DNA from: Phycomyces nitens
Lineage: Eukaryota > Mucoromycota > Mucoromycetes > Mucorales > Phycomycetaceae
Assembly: GCA_022702545.1 (NCBI GenBank)
Contig: JAHRBC010000001.1
Location: forward strand, 8,494,001-8,558,000
Length of the DNA: 64,000 nt
Reading direction: 5' to 3'
Below the pieces are notes generated by a model, which worked only from the letters and a program-made list of their open reading frames with translations, had not been told where the DNA came from and did no database searches. The position numbers and the translations under genes were made by a program. Positions 34,564-47,210 of this stretch are shown here, piece by piece (position 1 is the stretch's first letter; every line of letters starts with the position of its first letter).

Positions 34564-35216
34564 TTGGTGAAATACTAATCTAGTCCTGCCGATTGCATTG
34601 ACTACATTAAACAAGAATTTTGAAAACAACTATACCAGACCATCTCTCCAAAGATTTTCCAACCTATTCTTATTTGCTTTTGATGGTCTGTATATTTCTT
34701 GATTTGATCAATTGGTGCCAATGTTCAGTATCCCGAGACCTCATCAGTACATTGCGTACTACACCCCCAATTATTATCCAGAATATCTTGGTATTTCCTG
34801 TATTCTACCAAACATTTTAAGGTAGCAATGCCAAGGTTACTCGTATTAATATCTGCTTACACAATAACTATTGTGCTCATGATTTCTACTATTAAACACT
34901 GTGATTCATACAAGCTCATTTACACAGCATAAATCTCTTTATAGAAGAATAAATAATTATAAACACTTTTTATGGCAGCCCTTGGATAGCTATCGATATC
35001 GATTGTTAGGAACCAAAGATCTATATCATCCCCCAATACTACCATGCTCTAGAGGCATGCGTTAATTGACCAATAGGCAAGAGTGTAAACCGAGTGGTTG
35101 TAGAAACCATGGGAAGCACATTGGGCTGGTTCTGCTGGACCAGCCCCTTTGTCACTGCCTTGTTACTATTGTTTGGACACAGCCATTAGTTTTGAGACCT
35201 AAAGAAGCCTCGAGTC
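34564..35216. other. Spacer, no gene seen
   Basis: About 650 bases between the peptide gene promoter and the 3' end of COG1. I see no conserved frame or repeat in it. Confidence 0.5.
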
Positions 35217-37446
35217 TTACCTTTCAAACACTTCTCCATTCAAGCATGTCAGGGTATGTAAGAACAATGCCTGTTTTAGGTAGAAGCGCTCTATCCGAGC
35301 ATTGAAATGAGGAGAAAATGCAGCCCAATTAATTGGATCAACCTGCATATTTTTTTATTAGAAAGTTGGTTATGAACAGAGATGTTCATATTATGACTTA
35401 CATGCTTCTTGACGCCATCAAGGTTGAGGCGCCCGCCTTGGCGTAGTACAAATCCCATGAACTGTAAATCGAACATTAACTGAAGCGCACCTCTTTCTGT
35501 CATGGTTTGACCTTCCAGAAACACATCAAGTGTCTCTTGAAGAGTGGTCAATAGTTGGTTAACCAGACTATGTATGACTTTCTAAAAAAACATTTTTTTA
35601 TTATTAAACCATCAATACTTCTTTGCCTTAAACTCACCTTGTTCAACAACATCATCTGGATCCGTTGCATTTCTTCACAAACACCAAACAAGGCTCGGAC
35701 AGTTGGGTGTGTTGCCTGGCTTGGAAGCGGACCTTCTTCTGTATCCTCCCACAACAGCACAGCCGCACAATGTTCATCCCATGTTGTGGTCCTGAGTGCA
35801 TCCCCAACCAATGATCCAAAAGAGCCAACAGCCCTTTTGATCCAGGGAGTGTGTGCCTCTTCAAATAGGCGCATAAAATCATTCTGCAGGCCGATATAGC
35901 TTGGATCTTTTAAAAAGAGATTGTATTACTAATCAGCACAGCTCTAGTGCCATTATTGTTCCAAAAACAGCTTGTGAACTAAAGATATGTCAATGTTTAT
36001 GTTTACCTTTGTCAATCGCACTTTGAAGCTTAAGGCTCGAAAGGGTAGTGAGGACAAGAGGAAGTGATTGGGAATGCTGAGCAAGAGATCGGGCTAATCT
36101 ACCGATAAGCAGTGAAGCCTCACTCGCTAAGCAGGCATTATTTTTAGTTTGTTTGTAGTATTTTTAGATAATAATACCTTGCTTGGTGTTATTCCATTCG
36201 GCTACTTTAGCTAATAATGTGCGCAAGCTGCCACAGTATTGAGTTATGGCTCGTACAACATTCGTTTGAAAGTAAGTCCAGAGCTGCTGAGTACTCCTAA
36301 AAAAACAGTTATCAGAATTATGTCAAGAATGTCGCGTCTGGCTTACTGTTTGGCACCAAACGAATCCTGGGTAGAAAATGACGCGTGAGCCTCCTGATCT
36401 TTACGAATCGTATCCAATGTGGTCTCGAATGCTTGGTATCCTTGTTCGATCCAAGATGTCTCGCCCTGCGCCAACTTAGTAAGAGTGAGCTTAAACGCTC
36501 TCATGTCTGCTACAGACGATAGGCTCAACAGGCTATCGGAGGCAGCGGACCGAGTCTTGCTGGAAGGCCAGAGGGATGTAGACAGTTCGTTGCCTAGCAA
36601 TGCACAGCCAAACAAAAAAATCAACCTTGAATTAAAACACACAAGACCCTGTAAAAGTCAATTGGAATCTTTACAAAGCTCGGCTTACTTTTAGCGGTCA
36701 GAGATGATGAAAGGAGAGTCGATGGCTGGTCAGACAAGGACTTTAGAGTCTTGTCAATCAAGTACTTTGCATGGCCATCAAATGAGTCCTTGAACATGGA
36801 GTCCCAGAGCGAATAAGAGTGTCCCAGAACACGGCTACACACTTTGCTCCAAGAGGCCTCTTGGGATTCCAGCAGCTGCCACACCTTTGAGCGGGTCTGA
36901 ACGAGTTTTAGCTGGGTATCCAATGGGCTAAGCATGTCAGGAAGTGGCGACTTTAGAAGCCCTAGGAGCTCTTTGAGCCAACTCTGGGCCATTGCACGGA
37001 CTTTATCTAGATCTAGAGGCTCATCCTCCAAGGTTGGTGTGTATTGTTGTACAGAGTCTGGCAAGTATCTTATCAAGAGGTGTGCATTGGTACTAGGAGA
37101 GAACACAGATGTGATTGCAGATAAGGTCGTGTTGGAAAGCAGCTGGTTTGGAAGAGAAAAGTTTGTTTGGAGATCCTTGGCATACAATTCAAAGGCACTA
37201 GGTGAGCTGGCATAGACAATTGTGTCGATATGTGCAAGTGTGCGTTGGATAGCATATATGATGTCTCGCAAGTGAGACCCAAGACGCTGCTCGGCTGTAT
37301 CTGCTACAGAGAATTTAAGGGAAGCTTGAATGGTGTCCTTGATTCCTAGAGTGCGCATTCTAAACAGTTCTTCCAGACTAGTCGTAAAGGTTTTTTGATC
37401 CAATAACATCAACACCAGTAGATCTTCAGCTACATGCTTTTGAGAT

Positions 37447-37478
<32 letters not shown>

Positions 37479-38535
37479 TAAATGGTCGGTCGCAATAGCC
37501 ACAGCAGCCTCGTCTTACATTGCCCGATTGTTCTGTAACTCGTAAATGAAGTGTGGCCTTGTGAATAATCTGAGGCATAAAGAAGTTGATGGCATCCCAC
37601 TGACGACGAATGACTGGAAATGCAGCCTGATTTTAACCCACATACACACATTTAGCCTTTATGATTCCAAATCCTTGTTTGTTATACTTGCATTTGTATC
37701 GACAGATATACAGTCGGGTTCTTCCAAGAGGTGATCATGAACCACCTTTGCAAGGGTGTACAATCGACCTGCCTGCAAATATTGATGGTGTTCCAATGAG
37801 TGCCAGATCTAAATAAGATATCGATGGTTTAGAATGAGTTTGGATCCCCAAATACCTGTTTATTATTGAATAATGGATAAAACATTTAAAGCTTACTTGC
37901 TCAGGTACATCTGCCAGGGATTTGATCAATGCGGCCAGGGTATACACTGGACGTTGCTGCCGACCTTTGTGTACACAATGGATGGATCAATACCTTGAAG
38001 GTCCGAGTTTCATGATTCTAGCCATCTTTACACTTGGCACATTTATTACCTGTAACCGGGTGACTATCGCGTACAAGAGCTGCCTTTTTGCGAATAGCAT
38101 GACCATCGCATACTGACTGCATCCGACGCAGTTTCTCTTGTATCTTGTTGGCATTCTTGCTCATTGCAATAATGCAATCGGCTGCCGAGATGAGATCTAG
38201 GTACTGTTCACTACAAGTAACAGTAACAGTAGGAATAGCAATGTACCAATATTGTTGATATTGTTTATTTTATTATCAAGGTATCATGAGTTTTACTAAT
38301 CATTACAGCTCAGTCATTGTCTTTACCCAACTCTGGCCCGTAATTCTTTCTTTTGCGTCTCAATGGCAGTTCTAATCAACAATGGTCAATAACATTATAT
38401 TCTTACAACAATATAAACCCAAGCTTTCTTTTTTTACCGTGTTCTTTTCTCGAGGGAGCGGACCTGGGCCACACTCGCCTGTGAAAGAACGGTGTCTGGG
38501 TCGCTGTCAAGTACGGCATCGTCCAAGATGACCAT
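35217..38535 (-). CDS. COG1: Conserved oligomeric Golgi complex subunit 1 (COG1)
   Basis: COG is an eight-subunit tether for retrograde vesicles at the Golgi; Cog1 holds lobe A together. Thirteen exons: 38535-38438, 38371-38327, 38210-38050, 37964-37897, 37808-37692, 37626-37519, 37436-36689, 36593-36347, 36296-36178, 36126-36007, 35906-35638, 35581-35402, 35342-35217. They join in phase to 801 residues, in the family's size range. The N-terminus has the Cog1/Vps51 signature (SVAQVRSLEKRT, QKKELRARVGEQYLDLISAADCII, KIQEKLRRMQ), then an all-helical body. The intron after exon 5 uses a GC donor (GCAAGT). The intron before exon 7 carries eight AATC repeats. Alternative acceptors at exon 7 (CAT-GTA-GCT chosen for phase) could change one or two residues. 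Confidence 0.9.
37447..37478. repeat. (AATC)8 microsatellite in a COG1 intron
   Basis: Eight perfect AATC units within the intron 37437-37518, next to the acceptor side of exon 7. Its length may vary between strains. Confidence 0.95.
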
Positions 38536-38913
38536 AATGTGTATATGTTAAGGATTGTCCAAAAGAAGTAGTAAACCAAGTCGGTCTCTCAATCGTTTTC
38601 TTGGTAAGGCAGCAACCTTGAATTAATTATATTATGTTTTCAATTAGTGACTGGGCCACTTGTGCATTTCTACAATGTAAAGATGCACAGAGGTCTATAA
38701 TGGTAGTAACAAAACCAGCGTTCCATTTGTCCTGTGTTTTGAAGCCTTGTATGAGACGCTCAAAAGGGGTTTTTATTCTGGCTTGGATATTTCCAACTGG
38801 TCCAAGAGTATTAGAAAATTAGATAAAAAGTACAAACATATATATGTATATATATATATATATAAAGGTAATTAGAATGTATGCTAGTATGATTGATTAT
38901 TGGCTGGTAGAAA
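38536..38913. other. Promoter region of COG1
   Basis: A 378-base gap between the COG1 start and the 3' end of the Arf-GEF gene, both on the minus strand. It contains (TA)n at about 38844-38864. No gene seen. Confidence 0.6.
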
Positions 38914-41900
38914 TCATTCGTCCATTTCTTTGATAGTGCTAGCATTCTCCAAGATGGCCTCTGGATGAGACCGTTCAGATTCCTGCATCTCCTTGCGCTT
39001 ATCCATACTCTTTTCAAGAGCATCGCAATAGTTTTGGTACTTTATGATTTCATGCAGCATGTATTTTGATTTTGACTCCCAATTTGACAGGACCTTTGCA
39101 TGGTTCTGACTCTTTGCAGGGAACTAGAGGTACAGATGTATTAGTGGTGAGTATATATATATATATATATATATATTGGCTGGTTGCTTACTTTTATGAG
39201 AATCTTCTTTTTTAGTTCACGGTGTTCGTTAATATCGCTGTTGAGAGTCGAAAGATGTTTCTGGAGAGAATCGTACTGCTCTTTTTCACCAAGAGGGCTA
39301 GCTACCATGGGTGGAGCAGGCGGTTTCCAGTCATAAACCATGACCGTATCAGGATCAGACAGGGCACTTCCGGTAGGCACTCGCTCAATTGTGTCCAGAT
39401 CCAAAAACACATCATTGAGACAAGAATTCCATCCATACTCCATATTGCTGACTCCACCCGGAAGAGGCTCTTTACTTTCTCTTGCAGCCCAGTAGTTGGC
39501 AGTAGCCACCCACTCATTGACTTGCTCTTGAGATGCTGCTTGGAACAAATACACACCTCCATTGGGCTGCTGAATGGCAAACACATGAGGTCTTTGCCGA
39601 TTATAGCCAGGAGGTGGCAGGACATTGGAGAGGGTGTGCGAAAACTGGATGGTACCCAGTAGCTGTGAATGAGACTATAATAATAATAATAATAAATCAG
39701 TCTATTTGATTCGGACCAATCTATCCTTTACTTACAGCCCATTTGTTTCCACTTTGGCCACTGGAATACGAGGCTGTAGCAGACTGCTTGGAGATCGAAT
39801 CAGCAAAACTAGAGAAACTTGCACTACTGGCCCGTAGCATCGACCGTCTTTCTGCCTCTCCAGAATTGTGAAGAGCATACATCTTTATCTCTCCTTTGCC
39901 AATGGTCACAAAGATTTCTCTCCATTCACGATGCTTGGCCTTATGGGTTGCACTTTCTAGTAGATGTTTGCGTATCAAGACACCTTCTTTGAGGTACGGT
40001 GGCTGAGAGGTAAACAAGGCTGATCCGTGAGTGTTCATAAACTGAACCATAGGCGGTTGCGGTGTCAATTTCCTCGACTGACTCAGGGTACGAGTGGTGA
40101 CAAAGGATCCGAGAGAGGTAGCCGAGGCTACAGAAGAAAACGAGTCTCTGCGTGGAGAGCGAGGTGGAGGGGGTGGTGAAGATGATCGAATGACGGCCGC
40201 ACTGACACTTGACTTTAATTGTATGTCTTCAGGCAAGACACTTTCGCGTGTACTCTTTCGAATGATTCCATTTACACTACGTTTCATGTCTGCTACTCGT
40301 CTTCCACCCAAAATACTGCTTCGTTTCTCGAGTGTATGACCAGGTGCTGACAAGGGCTGCAGAATTTGATGGTGCTTGACCGACACATACATGTCCTACA
40401 CTTTTATTAGATGCTTCAATATAAAGTGTCAATATTACCTTGAGCCATATCTCCATGTCTGCCTCCCATGCCTTTTCATCAGAAAGCACACGACGTTGCT
40501 TATTATCATTGATCTTTTGTTCATGAATCGTGCTCATTGTGTTCTTTACAAATGCATGTCGAGTCATTCGAGCATAATTTCCCTGTGCCACATGAAGATC
40601 AGTGTTGAGAAGCAAAAGGGAGTACACAACAGCATAAACAATATCTAGTGTGATTCAAAGGCATATGTTGAGATTTTGCTTGTGAATAGGATATTTGTTT
40701 GGGTGTACCTGCACTACCAAATATACATCTTGGATTGCATGTCCAGTACCGCTGTGCAAATACTTCTAGAATACGATCAATCTGCTGAGCTTCGGCCTTG
40801 AAGTAGAGTTTGCTGCACAGTTTGCTAGATAATATCCAAGAAAAAAAGAGTCATTTAACCATTAGTATTCTGTGAGATAAAGAAAAAAGTCGATTGTTTA
40901 CCGAAAGGCTCCGTCAAGACGCATTCGAGAGAATTGGAAGTTGTTGAGGTAATAATACAGTGCCTTACTGTTTGAAGTTTGACCCAGCCATTCGGCCATG
41001 CGCTCCTTGGGCACAAACGTTGCGTCCTCTTCCCAAAGACGTTTGGCGGCGTCCTTGGCCTCTGCTTCGGCGTCCACGTTTTCAATTGACGATTCACTTG
41101 TAGTAGTGTTCGTACTCACACTGGAATCACTTGGAGAGCTGTTCGTGCGTGGATCTCTCACAAGTGCAACATGGCTTGTCTGGTGTGTCCAAGAGTCCTG
41201 CAAAAAGACATCAAGATAGCTATGGGATCCAGTACGTTCGTGACCAAGAGTATCATCTTTTGTTGGAATTGGGGGTAAAGGCTGATGTTGGATTGGAAGA
41301 TGAATTTCTGGAATCTTTATAACAGAAGCAGTTGTAGAAGTCGATGTAGAAGTCGATGTAGAAGTCGAGATAGGAGGAGGGGGGGGTGAAGAAGAAGGAG
41401 GGGGAGGGGGAGGGGGAGCCATTGTAATGACTGGCTTTGTCTTTGACACTTGAGCAGGAATTGTGGGTGGTGGATTGGTCGTCAGATTTACTGTACTGGA
41501 AGATAAGGATAGGAGAGGCAAAGATGATTGAGGCAAGGGTACTTCTTCCGATATATTCTTGGAGGAATTGATTTGTCGCTTTGGAGCACTGCCACTCTGT
41601 CTTTTCCAATTAAGCATCGCTGCTGCAAGATCCTCAGGCGGACGACTGTTGCGCCTTTGGGCTTTGCTATTCGGGCTAGGCATTACACTGAACATCAGTC
41701 CACCCGCACTTCCAAAATGCCCGCCACTTAGCCGTTTTGCCAGAGTTGCCTCCTTTTTCTCTCTCTCGACATCTTCCTGAGAAGGCCCTGTGGCATCTAC
41801 AAACAAATCATCGTCGTCATCATCATCATCGTCGTCATCGTCATCGTCGTCGTCGTCATCGTCGTCGTCGTCGTCGTTATTATCATCAGAATCACTACCA

Positions 41901-42910
41901 TCATGGAAATCAGGTACCAGACGTGCTCCATGGCGTGGATTGACGTTTTGTTGAACAATTTCTGCAAGTGTTTTTGGATCACTTTTTTGTGTCGGTGTGT
42001 CAGCCGTGTCTTCTTCTTCTTCTTCTTCTTCTTTGGCTTGCTCAAATATATACTCATTTTTATTTTGAATTGGTGAAGCAGCCTTTTCTTCCTCTTCACT
42101 CTTTGGCTCTCCATATGTAAGATCTGTGGAATGATATGATTCGGCAAAAGTGCTGTATATAGAATAAGATCCTGATGATTTGCGGGTAGACGATTGGGAC
42201 CACCGAGAAGGTTGTTCTTCCGGTGACGATGGGCGAGTATTTACGGGAACTGGCTGGGATATAGAGGCTGTGATGGGAATCTGGGGTAAAGTGTCTCTAT
42301 AATTCGGTCGTGGTTTGTAGACAGATGGTGTGCGAGAACGATAGTCGGTCTGCTTTGGTTCTGCAGAGATGGTCGGGGGTTCTGGGGTCAGAATTGGGCT
42401 AGAGAGGCTCTGGGGCGGTGGAGGTGCGAGTGGGATATTGTGGTGCATGCGAGACGACCTGACGGAATTATGTGAAGCAGGGCTGGCTACTGGTATAGGA
42501 CGAATTTGGGGCTGTAGATCAAGTATATCCTCTTCTACTGCCTAGCTCAAGGTGTTAATGTCTTTTAGGTGCGAATAGACTGTTACCATTCCAAACTTCT
42601 TGAACAGGCGACCAAAACCTAAAAGAGTGCCTTTTGAGCTTGGCTAACAAGGGTCAGTTTAGAATGACTAGGAGAATATTGTTACCTTTCGATGATGGTC
42701 ATCAGGTGCTTCAAATGATGTCGTCTTGTGCTTATTGTCATGATCTGCTGAATCATACTCTTGGCTGTCATTAATCGAGCGGGTACTTCGGGGCTGGGAC
42801 TGGTCTGCATGGCCAAATCGGCCAAACATTGTCTTTCTGTCTTGTGAAGGACGGCTGTGGTCGTCTTTAGAGGGTGGAATGATGCGGGAATTAGGTACGA
42901 TGGTTGACAT
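38914..42910 (-). CDS. Sec7-PH Arf guanine nucleotide exchange factor (EFA6/Syt1-like)
   Basis: Loads GTP onto Arf-family GTPases at membranes. Eight exons: 42910-42686, 42643-42587, 42541-40902, 40824-40709, 40644-40439, 40395-39736, 39674-39192, 39123-38914; 1198 residues. A long disordered N-terminus holds Pro-rich runs and an Asp tract (41803-41880). The Sec7 domain lies at about residues 590-750: AKRLWEEDATFVPKERMAEWL, LYYYLNNFQFSRMRLDGAFR, KAEAQQIDRILEVFAQRY (with the Glu of the catalytic finger) and LLLLNTDLHVAQGNYARMT, FVKNTMSTI. A split PH domain follows (YLKEGVLIRKHLLES ... VFAIQQPNGGVYLFQAAS, VNEWVATANYWAA), then a C-terminal coiled coil. Sec7, PH and C-terminal coiled coil in that order match EFA6/PSD proteins. 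Its exact yeast counterpart (Syt1 or Yel1) is not certain. Confidence 0.93.
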
Positions 42911-43262
42911 TTAGGGTGTATGTTTCTAGAGATATGTATAGATAATTAAATAAATAGAATATAAAGAGGTATAAAAATAATATAAAATAAAAAAGAAAGA
43001 GAGAAAGAGAAAGAGAAAAGGCCGATTGATTCATTTCACATTCACTAATATAACAGATGAGCGCGTTTATTCAGGTTACACCATCACACAGGGTGGTGTT
43101 GAATTTGATGCTTTTGGAGAACTGCCACATGGCTCAAGTAAATCTCACTTTATGCGGGGCCATTTCCTGATCTGGCTGGCTTTCCCACCTAGACTTTTTG
43201 GCATTGTCCAAAGTTTTAAAGAGTGTGATTTTGCAATAGTTTATATAAAAAAAGACATTGTT
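42911..43262. other. Promoter of the Arf-GEF gene and 3' flank of NPL4
   Basis: A 352-base gap with an A/G-rich stretch at about 42990-43020 on the plus strand (a pyrimidine tract for the gene read leftward). No gene seen; the plus-strand frame at 43026-43340 is the shadow of NPL4's last exon. Confidence 0.6.
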
Positions 43263-45570
43263 TTAATCAGACAAAGGAAGTCCACACATATCACAATTCT
43301 CTTGTCCTCCGGGATTAGAATATGTACAGTGGCGACATGATACTTGAGCTTTAACGGCCGCTGGTGCGCCTGAGCCATGAGACGATTGCTGGCCATAATG
43401 TGGCGAGATTTCTAGCAAATTTATAAATATTTTTTTTATAGTTAGTTTGTTAAATTAAAAACAAAATTATATATTGGAATCCAGGCACAGACCCATATTA
43501 AGGCATCTCTCATTCATTTATTTCTTCTTACCTGCTTCAAGAGACATCCTAAGCGTCTTCCAGCCAGGTGTGTGCTCCAATTCAAATGTGCCTTGACTAG
43601 GTTGGGTTGCAATTGAGCACAATAACCCAAACTCCTCATCACTCAACACATTAGTCGATTGAATGGCGCACAGCACGTTGAAATCATTGAGGCTGTGGGC
43701 CAGATCTCCTTCTGCCTTTGCCAGGTACTTTGCCAGCCTTGCCATCTTTGACTGCCCATCCATCTCACTCCACCCAGTCGCCTGGAATAATGGTGAAGGG
43801 ATCTGAGGAAATCCGTGTGTAACCTAGATTATTGCATTCCATAAAAGGCAATTATGGATCGATATTAAAACAATATAATATAGTTATACTTTCATATGCT
43901 TACATTGACAAGAAGATATTCCACGGGGAAAGTGGGCTTTGCAGACTCTTTTACAACCACCCCATACTTGTTTTTGTACTTGTAAAACACCTCGGGTACA
44001 TATCGCTCATGAGGGATTGACTCTTTGACTCGCATTACTGATGGTTTGCGACTGGCTTCTACAATGCCTGCTTCATGCATAGCAACCAGGCTGTTGGAGA
44101 CCTGGTATGCCTTGACATCCACATTTCCTTCCAAGTCTCCCGAGATAACACAACTCACAAACTTGGATCCATAGTGTCCGGTGGCTGACTGGCGAGTGAT
44201 ATTGGGATGTCGACGCTGCATTTCTGCTGCGAACAGGCATTCTTGGGAGGACAAAAAGTATGAATCTCCATGACGCTTGGCCAGGACCTTTCCTGTGCCT
44301 GAGCCATCATCAACCAGGTCCGTAAACACCATTCCAACCTGAACCAACCCACATGCAGCAGCCACCTTGTTCACCTGTTCCTCTTCGGCCCATGGCATGG
44401 CAAGTGAAATTCCATCCACATGGTCTTCTTGAGTGGGTTCTACAATTGCTTCTACAACTGCCTTGATGCCTAGGGGCACATCCAGGTAAGGTTCATAGCG
44501 ACCATAGAGGTAGCCAAACCGCTGGCATCCAGAGTCTCTCCATGCATTCAGAAAATTATCTACAACAGAAGCCGATGAAAACTCTACATGATCCACCATA
44601 CGATAGGTCTGGCGTTGGAGTGTGATTGCACTCGGTTGACATTTTGTGCAGATGCCCTCTGGCCATGCTGCATGAGCACCTGTACAGGGCACCTTGACTG
44701 TATAATGCGCTTCTTCCAATAGTGGTAATTTTTGTTGTGTTGTAGCCGAAGGTGCCTTTGTCTGTTGAGCAGCGTCTATTTTGCGCAAGTACGAGTGAAA
44801 CGACATGTGTTTAATCTTGTTTTCTTCCAGGTAGCCTGCATCGTATGGCTACATGATAAAAGGGTTGATTACAACCATATTGATTAATAATAGTGCTAAT
44901 TACCTCGAGAGGCATGCAGTAATCACACATTGCATGAGCACCATGGCGACAACTAGGTCAATAAAAATCCAAACTATTACTCTCTGTTTCAATAATAACA
45001 CTCGTACGCGTCTTACAACTTGGCATCCTTGGAACGCTTGATCACTCCTCGCTCATTTTCTAAAAAGTTATCAATCTCATCCTGTTGAACTGTGGTGTAG
45101 TTGGTTGGTGTATGTGCTGCAGGTCCAGTGGTGGTATCGGTCGGAGGAGACGATTCTTTATAAGACACAAAAAGCATGCTGCCATGTCTATACAACAATC
45201 AAACTATTCAATACCTCAATGATTCTCAACTTTTTTTTTAAAAAAAAAAGGCTTACTGGAGATGAGCTTGGGCAATGGTCCTTGTGGCCATGTGGGCGAT
45301 TGGTGTTGCGGCTTCGGGATTAGGTTGTTCGCCCAGAGCGAGGGTTGAAGGATCGTCCAGCTTTAGTTCGGCAGCGATCTATGGCAAATGTTTTAGATTT
45401 CTGAGGGTAGAATGAAGAGCTATGTACCTTGTTGCCGAGCGTGGCAAATGTGTCGTTTGGATCGACCTGGACCCTGATCATGCCCTCTTTGGAACGAATA
45501 CGAAGCAACTGTCGGATCGTGAGTAAAAATAGGATTTTTGGGTGATTTGGTCTCTTTGTTTTCTCACCAT
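43263..45570 (-). CDS. NPL4: NPL4, Cdc48/p97 ubiquitin adaptor
   Basis: With Ufd1, Npl4 brings ubiquitinated proteins to the Cdc48/p97 unfoldase (ER-associated degradation, chromatin extraction). Eight exons: 45570-45568, 45508-45428, 45378-45257, 45187-45017, 44952-44904, 44848-43904, 43823-43532, 43411-43263; 603 residues. The first coding exon is just ATG, giving MLLRIRSKEGMIRVQ, the ubiquitin-like UBX-type N-domain. The zf-NPL4 region is CRHGAHAMCDYCMPLE (exon 5), then KIKHMSFHSYLRKI and a second Cys set (CTGAHAAWPEGICTKC). The MPN-like NPL4 domain follows (GCQRFGYLYGRYEPY, AIVEPTQEDHVDG). The last exon adds an NZF finger, CRHCTYSNPGGQENCDMCGL, which yeast Npl4 lacks. An upstream in-frame ATG at 45669 could add 33 residues, but family alignment favours 45570. 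Confidence 0.95.
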
Positions 45571-45928
45571 GATTGGCAAAATAAGCTTCTGATTAAGACA
45601 GTAAGAGCCAAGGTAGGTTTTTGTTAATTGGCCTTGCAGTGAACTTTCCGTGACGATGGCGTTACGCATTCAATGTGACGCATAAAGTTCCAGAATTAAA
45701 TGTCAGCAATAAAATAAAAAGATGTATTGAATATCGCAGTGTCTTGTAGACTGGACAAATATATAGTGAAAAGTGTCAATCAAAGTCTTGGAGCAAGTAG
45801 CTTGTTCATGGTTTATGTCCTTTATTGCATCTCTGGCACAAATCAATCTATATTATTGGTGCCATTATATCTATAAAGAAAAGAAGAAGAAGAATGGCAT
45901 CCAGACCATATAATATTGGACAAGAGTA
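45571..45928. other. NPL4 promoter and ChaC 3' flank
   Basis: A 358-base gap. The frame running from 45669 into the NPL4 start codon is either leader sequence or a short N-terminal extension. Nothing else seen. Confidence 0.5.
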
Positions 45929-46962
45929 TTATTTTTCTATTTTCTCAGACTCCTTTGAAGACTTTTGGATAAGATCCTTTACAAGGGATGCCAATTCCTC
46001 AATATGCTCATCTCTATGCTGTGGGGCAATTTCCCGTAGAGCATCAGCAAGTTCCAACAGATATTCTGCATTCCAGCCAGAAGGACCTAAACACAGTTTA
46101 AATATGGATACATGAACATGCTAATATTGAGCCATTCAAAGCCTTACCATAGGTATCATGGATCTGCTGGGCAATCTCCTTTGCAGGTGCAAAACCAACA
46201 TAGGCCTCATTGTCTTCTGTGGCAATATAGACAAGAGCCTGTAACCCAACCCAAAAAAATACATTCTCGTTTAATGTTCATCTCCACATCATATCCAACT
46301 CACCTTTTCTACGACAGGAACCTTGTCGTCCTTGTCAGTATAGACATCGACCGAATGGACTGTATAGCCATTCTAGACATAGGAATGACGACCAGTTGAG
46401 AAAAATGTATATAAAAAAAAAGACATCCTAAATTACCTTTTCTCGATGATCAAGATACGCTCTTGTTGTCTCGACATCGTCTGAAGGAATCTTGAATACT
46501 ACTCCCCACGTAATACCATCATGTCCGTGCTAATATACAGAGCAATTCAAAAAATAATAATATTTAGTTACATCTTTACAAACAAAATGAATTTCATCTT
46601 ACTTCGTCTCCAGACTTCTTCCATTGTTCATAGGGAAGCAAGGTCACAACACGGCCAGGCTTCTCTGGTGTACCTCGATGATCTTCACTGTGCTACTCTC
46701 TCGTTGATAATCTTAATAACCAATTTCTCGACCTTGTTTAATTTAATGTCTAGGTCTATTAAACACACCTGCCAGAATCTTCTGACGTAGCCTTTTATAT
46801 AGCCAACAATTCTAATGGTAATGTTAAGATTGGTTGCTTAATTGAACATTATGCCTTAAAGACTTGCCTAGACTCATACTGCGGTGGTGGTTTCCATATC
46901 AAAGAACCATAACCAAATACCCAGATACCACTAGAATCAGGATGGATTGTTTCTTGTGGCAT
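45929..46962 (-). CDS. GCG1: ChaC-type glutathione-specific gamma-glutamylcyclotransferase
   Basis: Cleaves glutathione to 5-oxoproline and Cys-Gly in the cytosol, so it sets glutathione turnover. Seven exons: 46962-46868, 46811-46769, 46692-46603, 46529-46437, 46372-46304, 46238-46148, 46086-45929; 212 residues, the usual size. The substrate loop VFGYGSLIW is at 15-23. GYIKGYVRRFWQHSEDHRG and PGRVVTL follow, and the catalytic Glu is in YLDHRE (Glu 106). The C-terminal GPSGWNAEYLLELA is typical of the family. Intron 1 has a GC donor (GCAAGT), the third such intron in this window. No signal peptide is present. Confidence 0.95.
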
Positions 46963-47210
46963 GATCGATCAATGAACAACCAAGTTGCCTTTCTTGCTGA
47001 GTTTTAATGTCATGGTTGGGTGAGGGGGAGGGGGTCAAGCCCAGTCTGGCATACTGGAGTGCTGTGACTGCTATGACTTGCATTTTCCAGAAAAGGATGG
47101 AGACAATAAAACCAGTCTTTTCCGGACCTGCTTTGTATTATCTAGATTGAATATACACCAAGATACGTAGGGAGCACAAGCACAATCTTTTAATGAAAGT
47201 GTTGACTATC

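Noticed and set aside
35169..35217. A further COG1 intron after GAAAG|GTAAG at the stop
   Set aside because: The only nearby acceptor would give an intron of about 22 bases, too short to splice; the TAA there ends the protein at a normal length.
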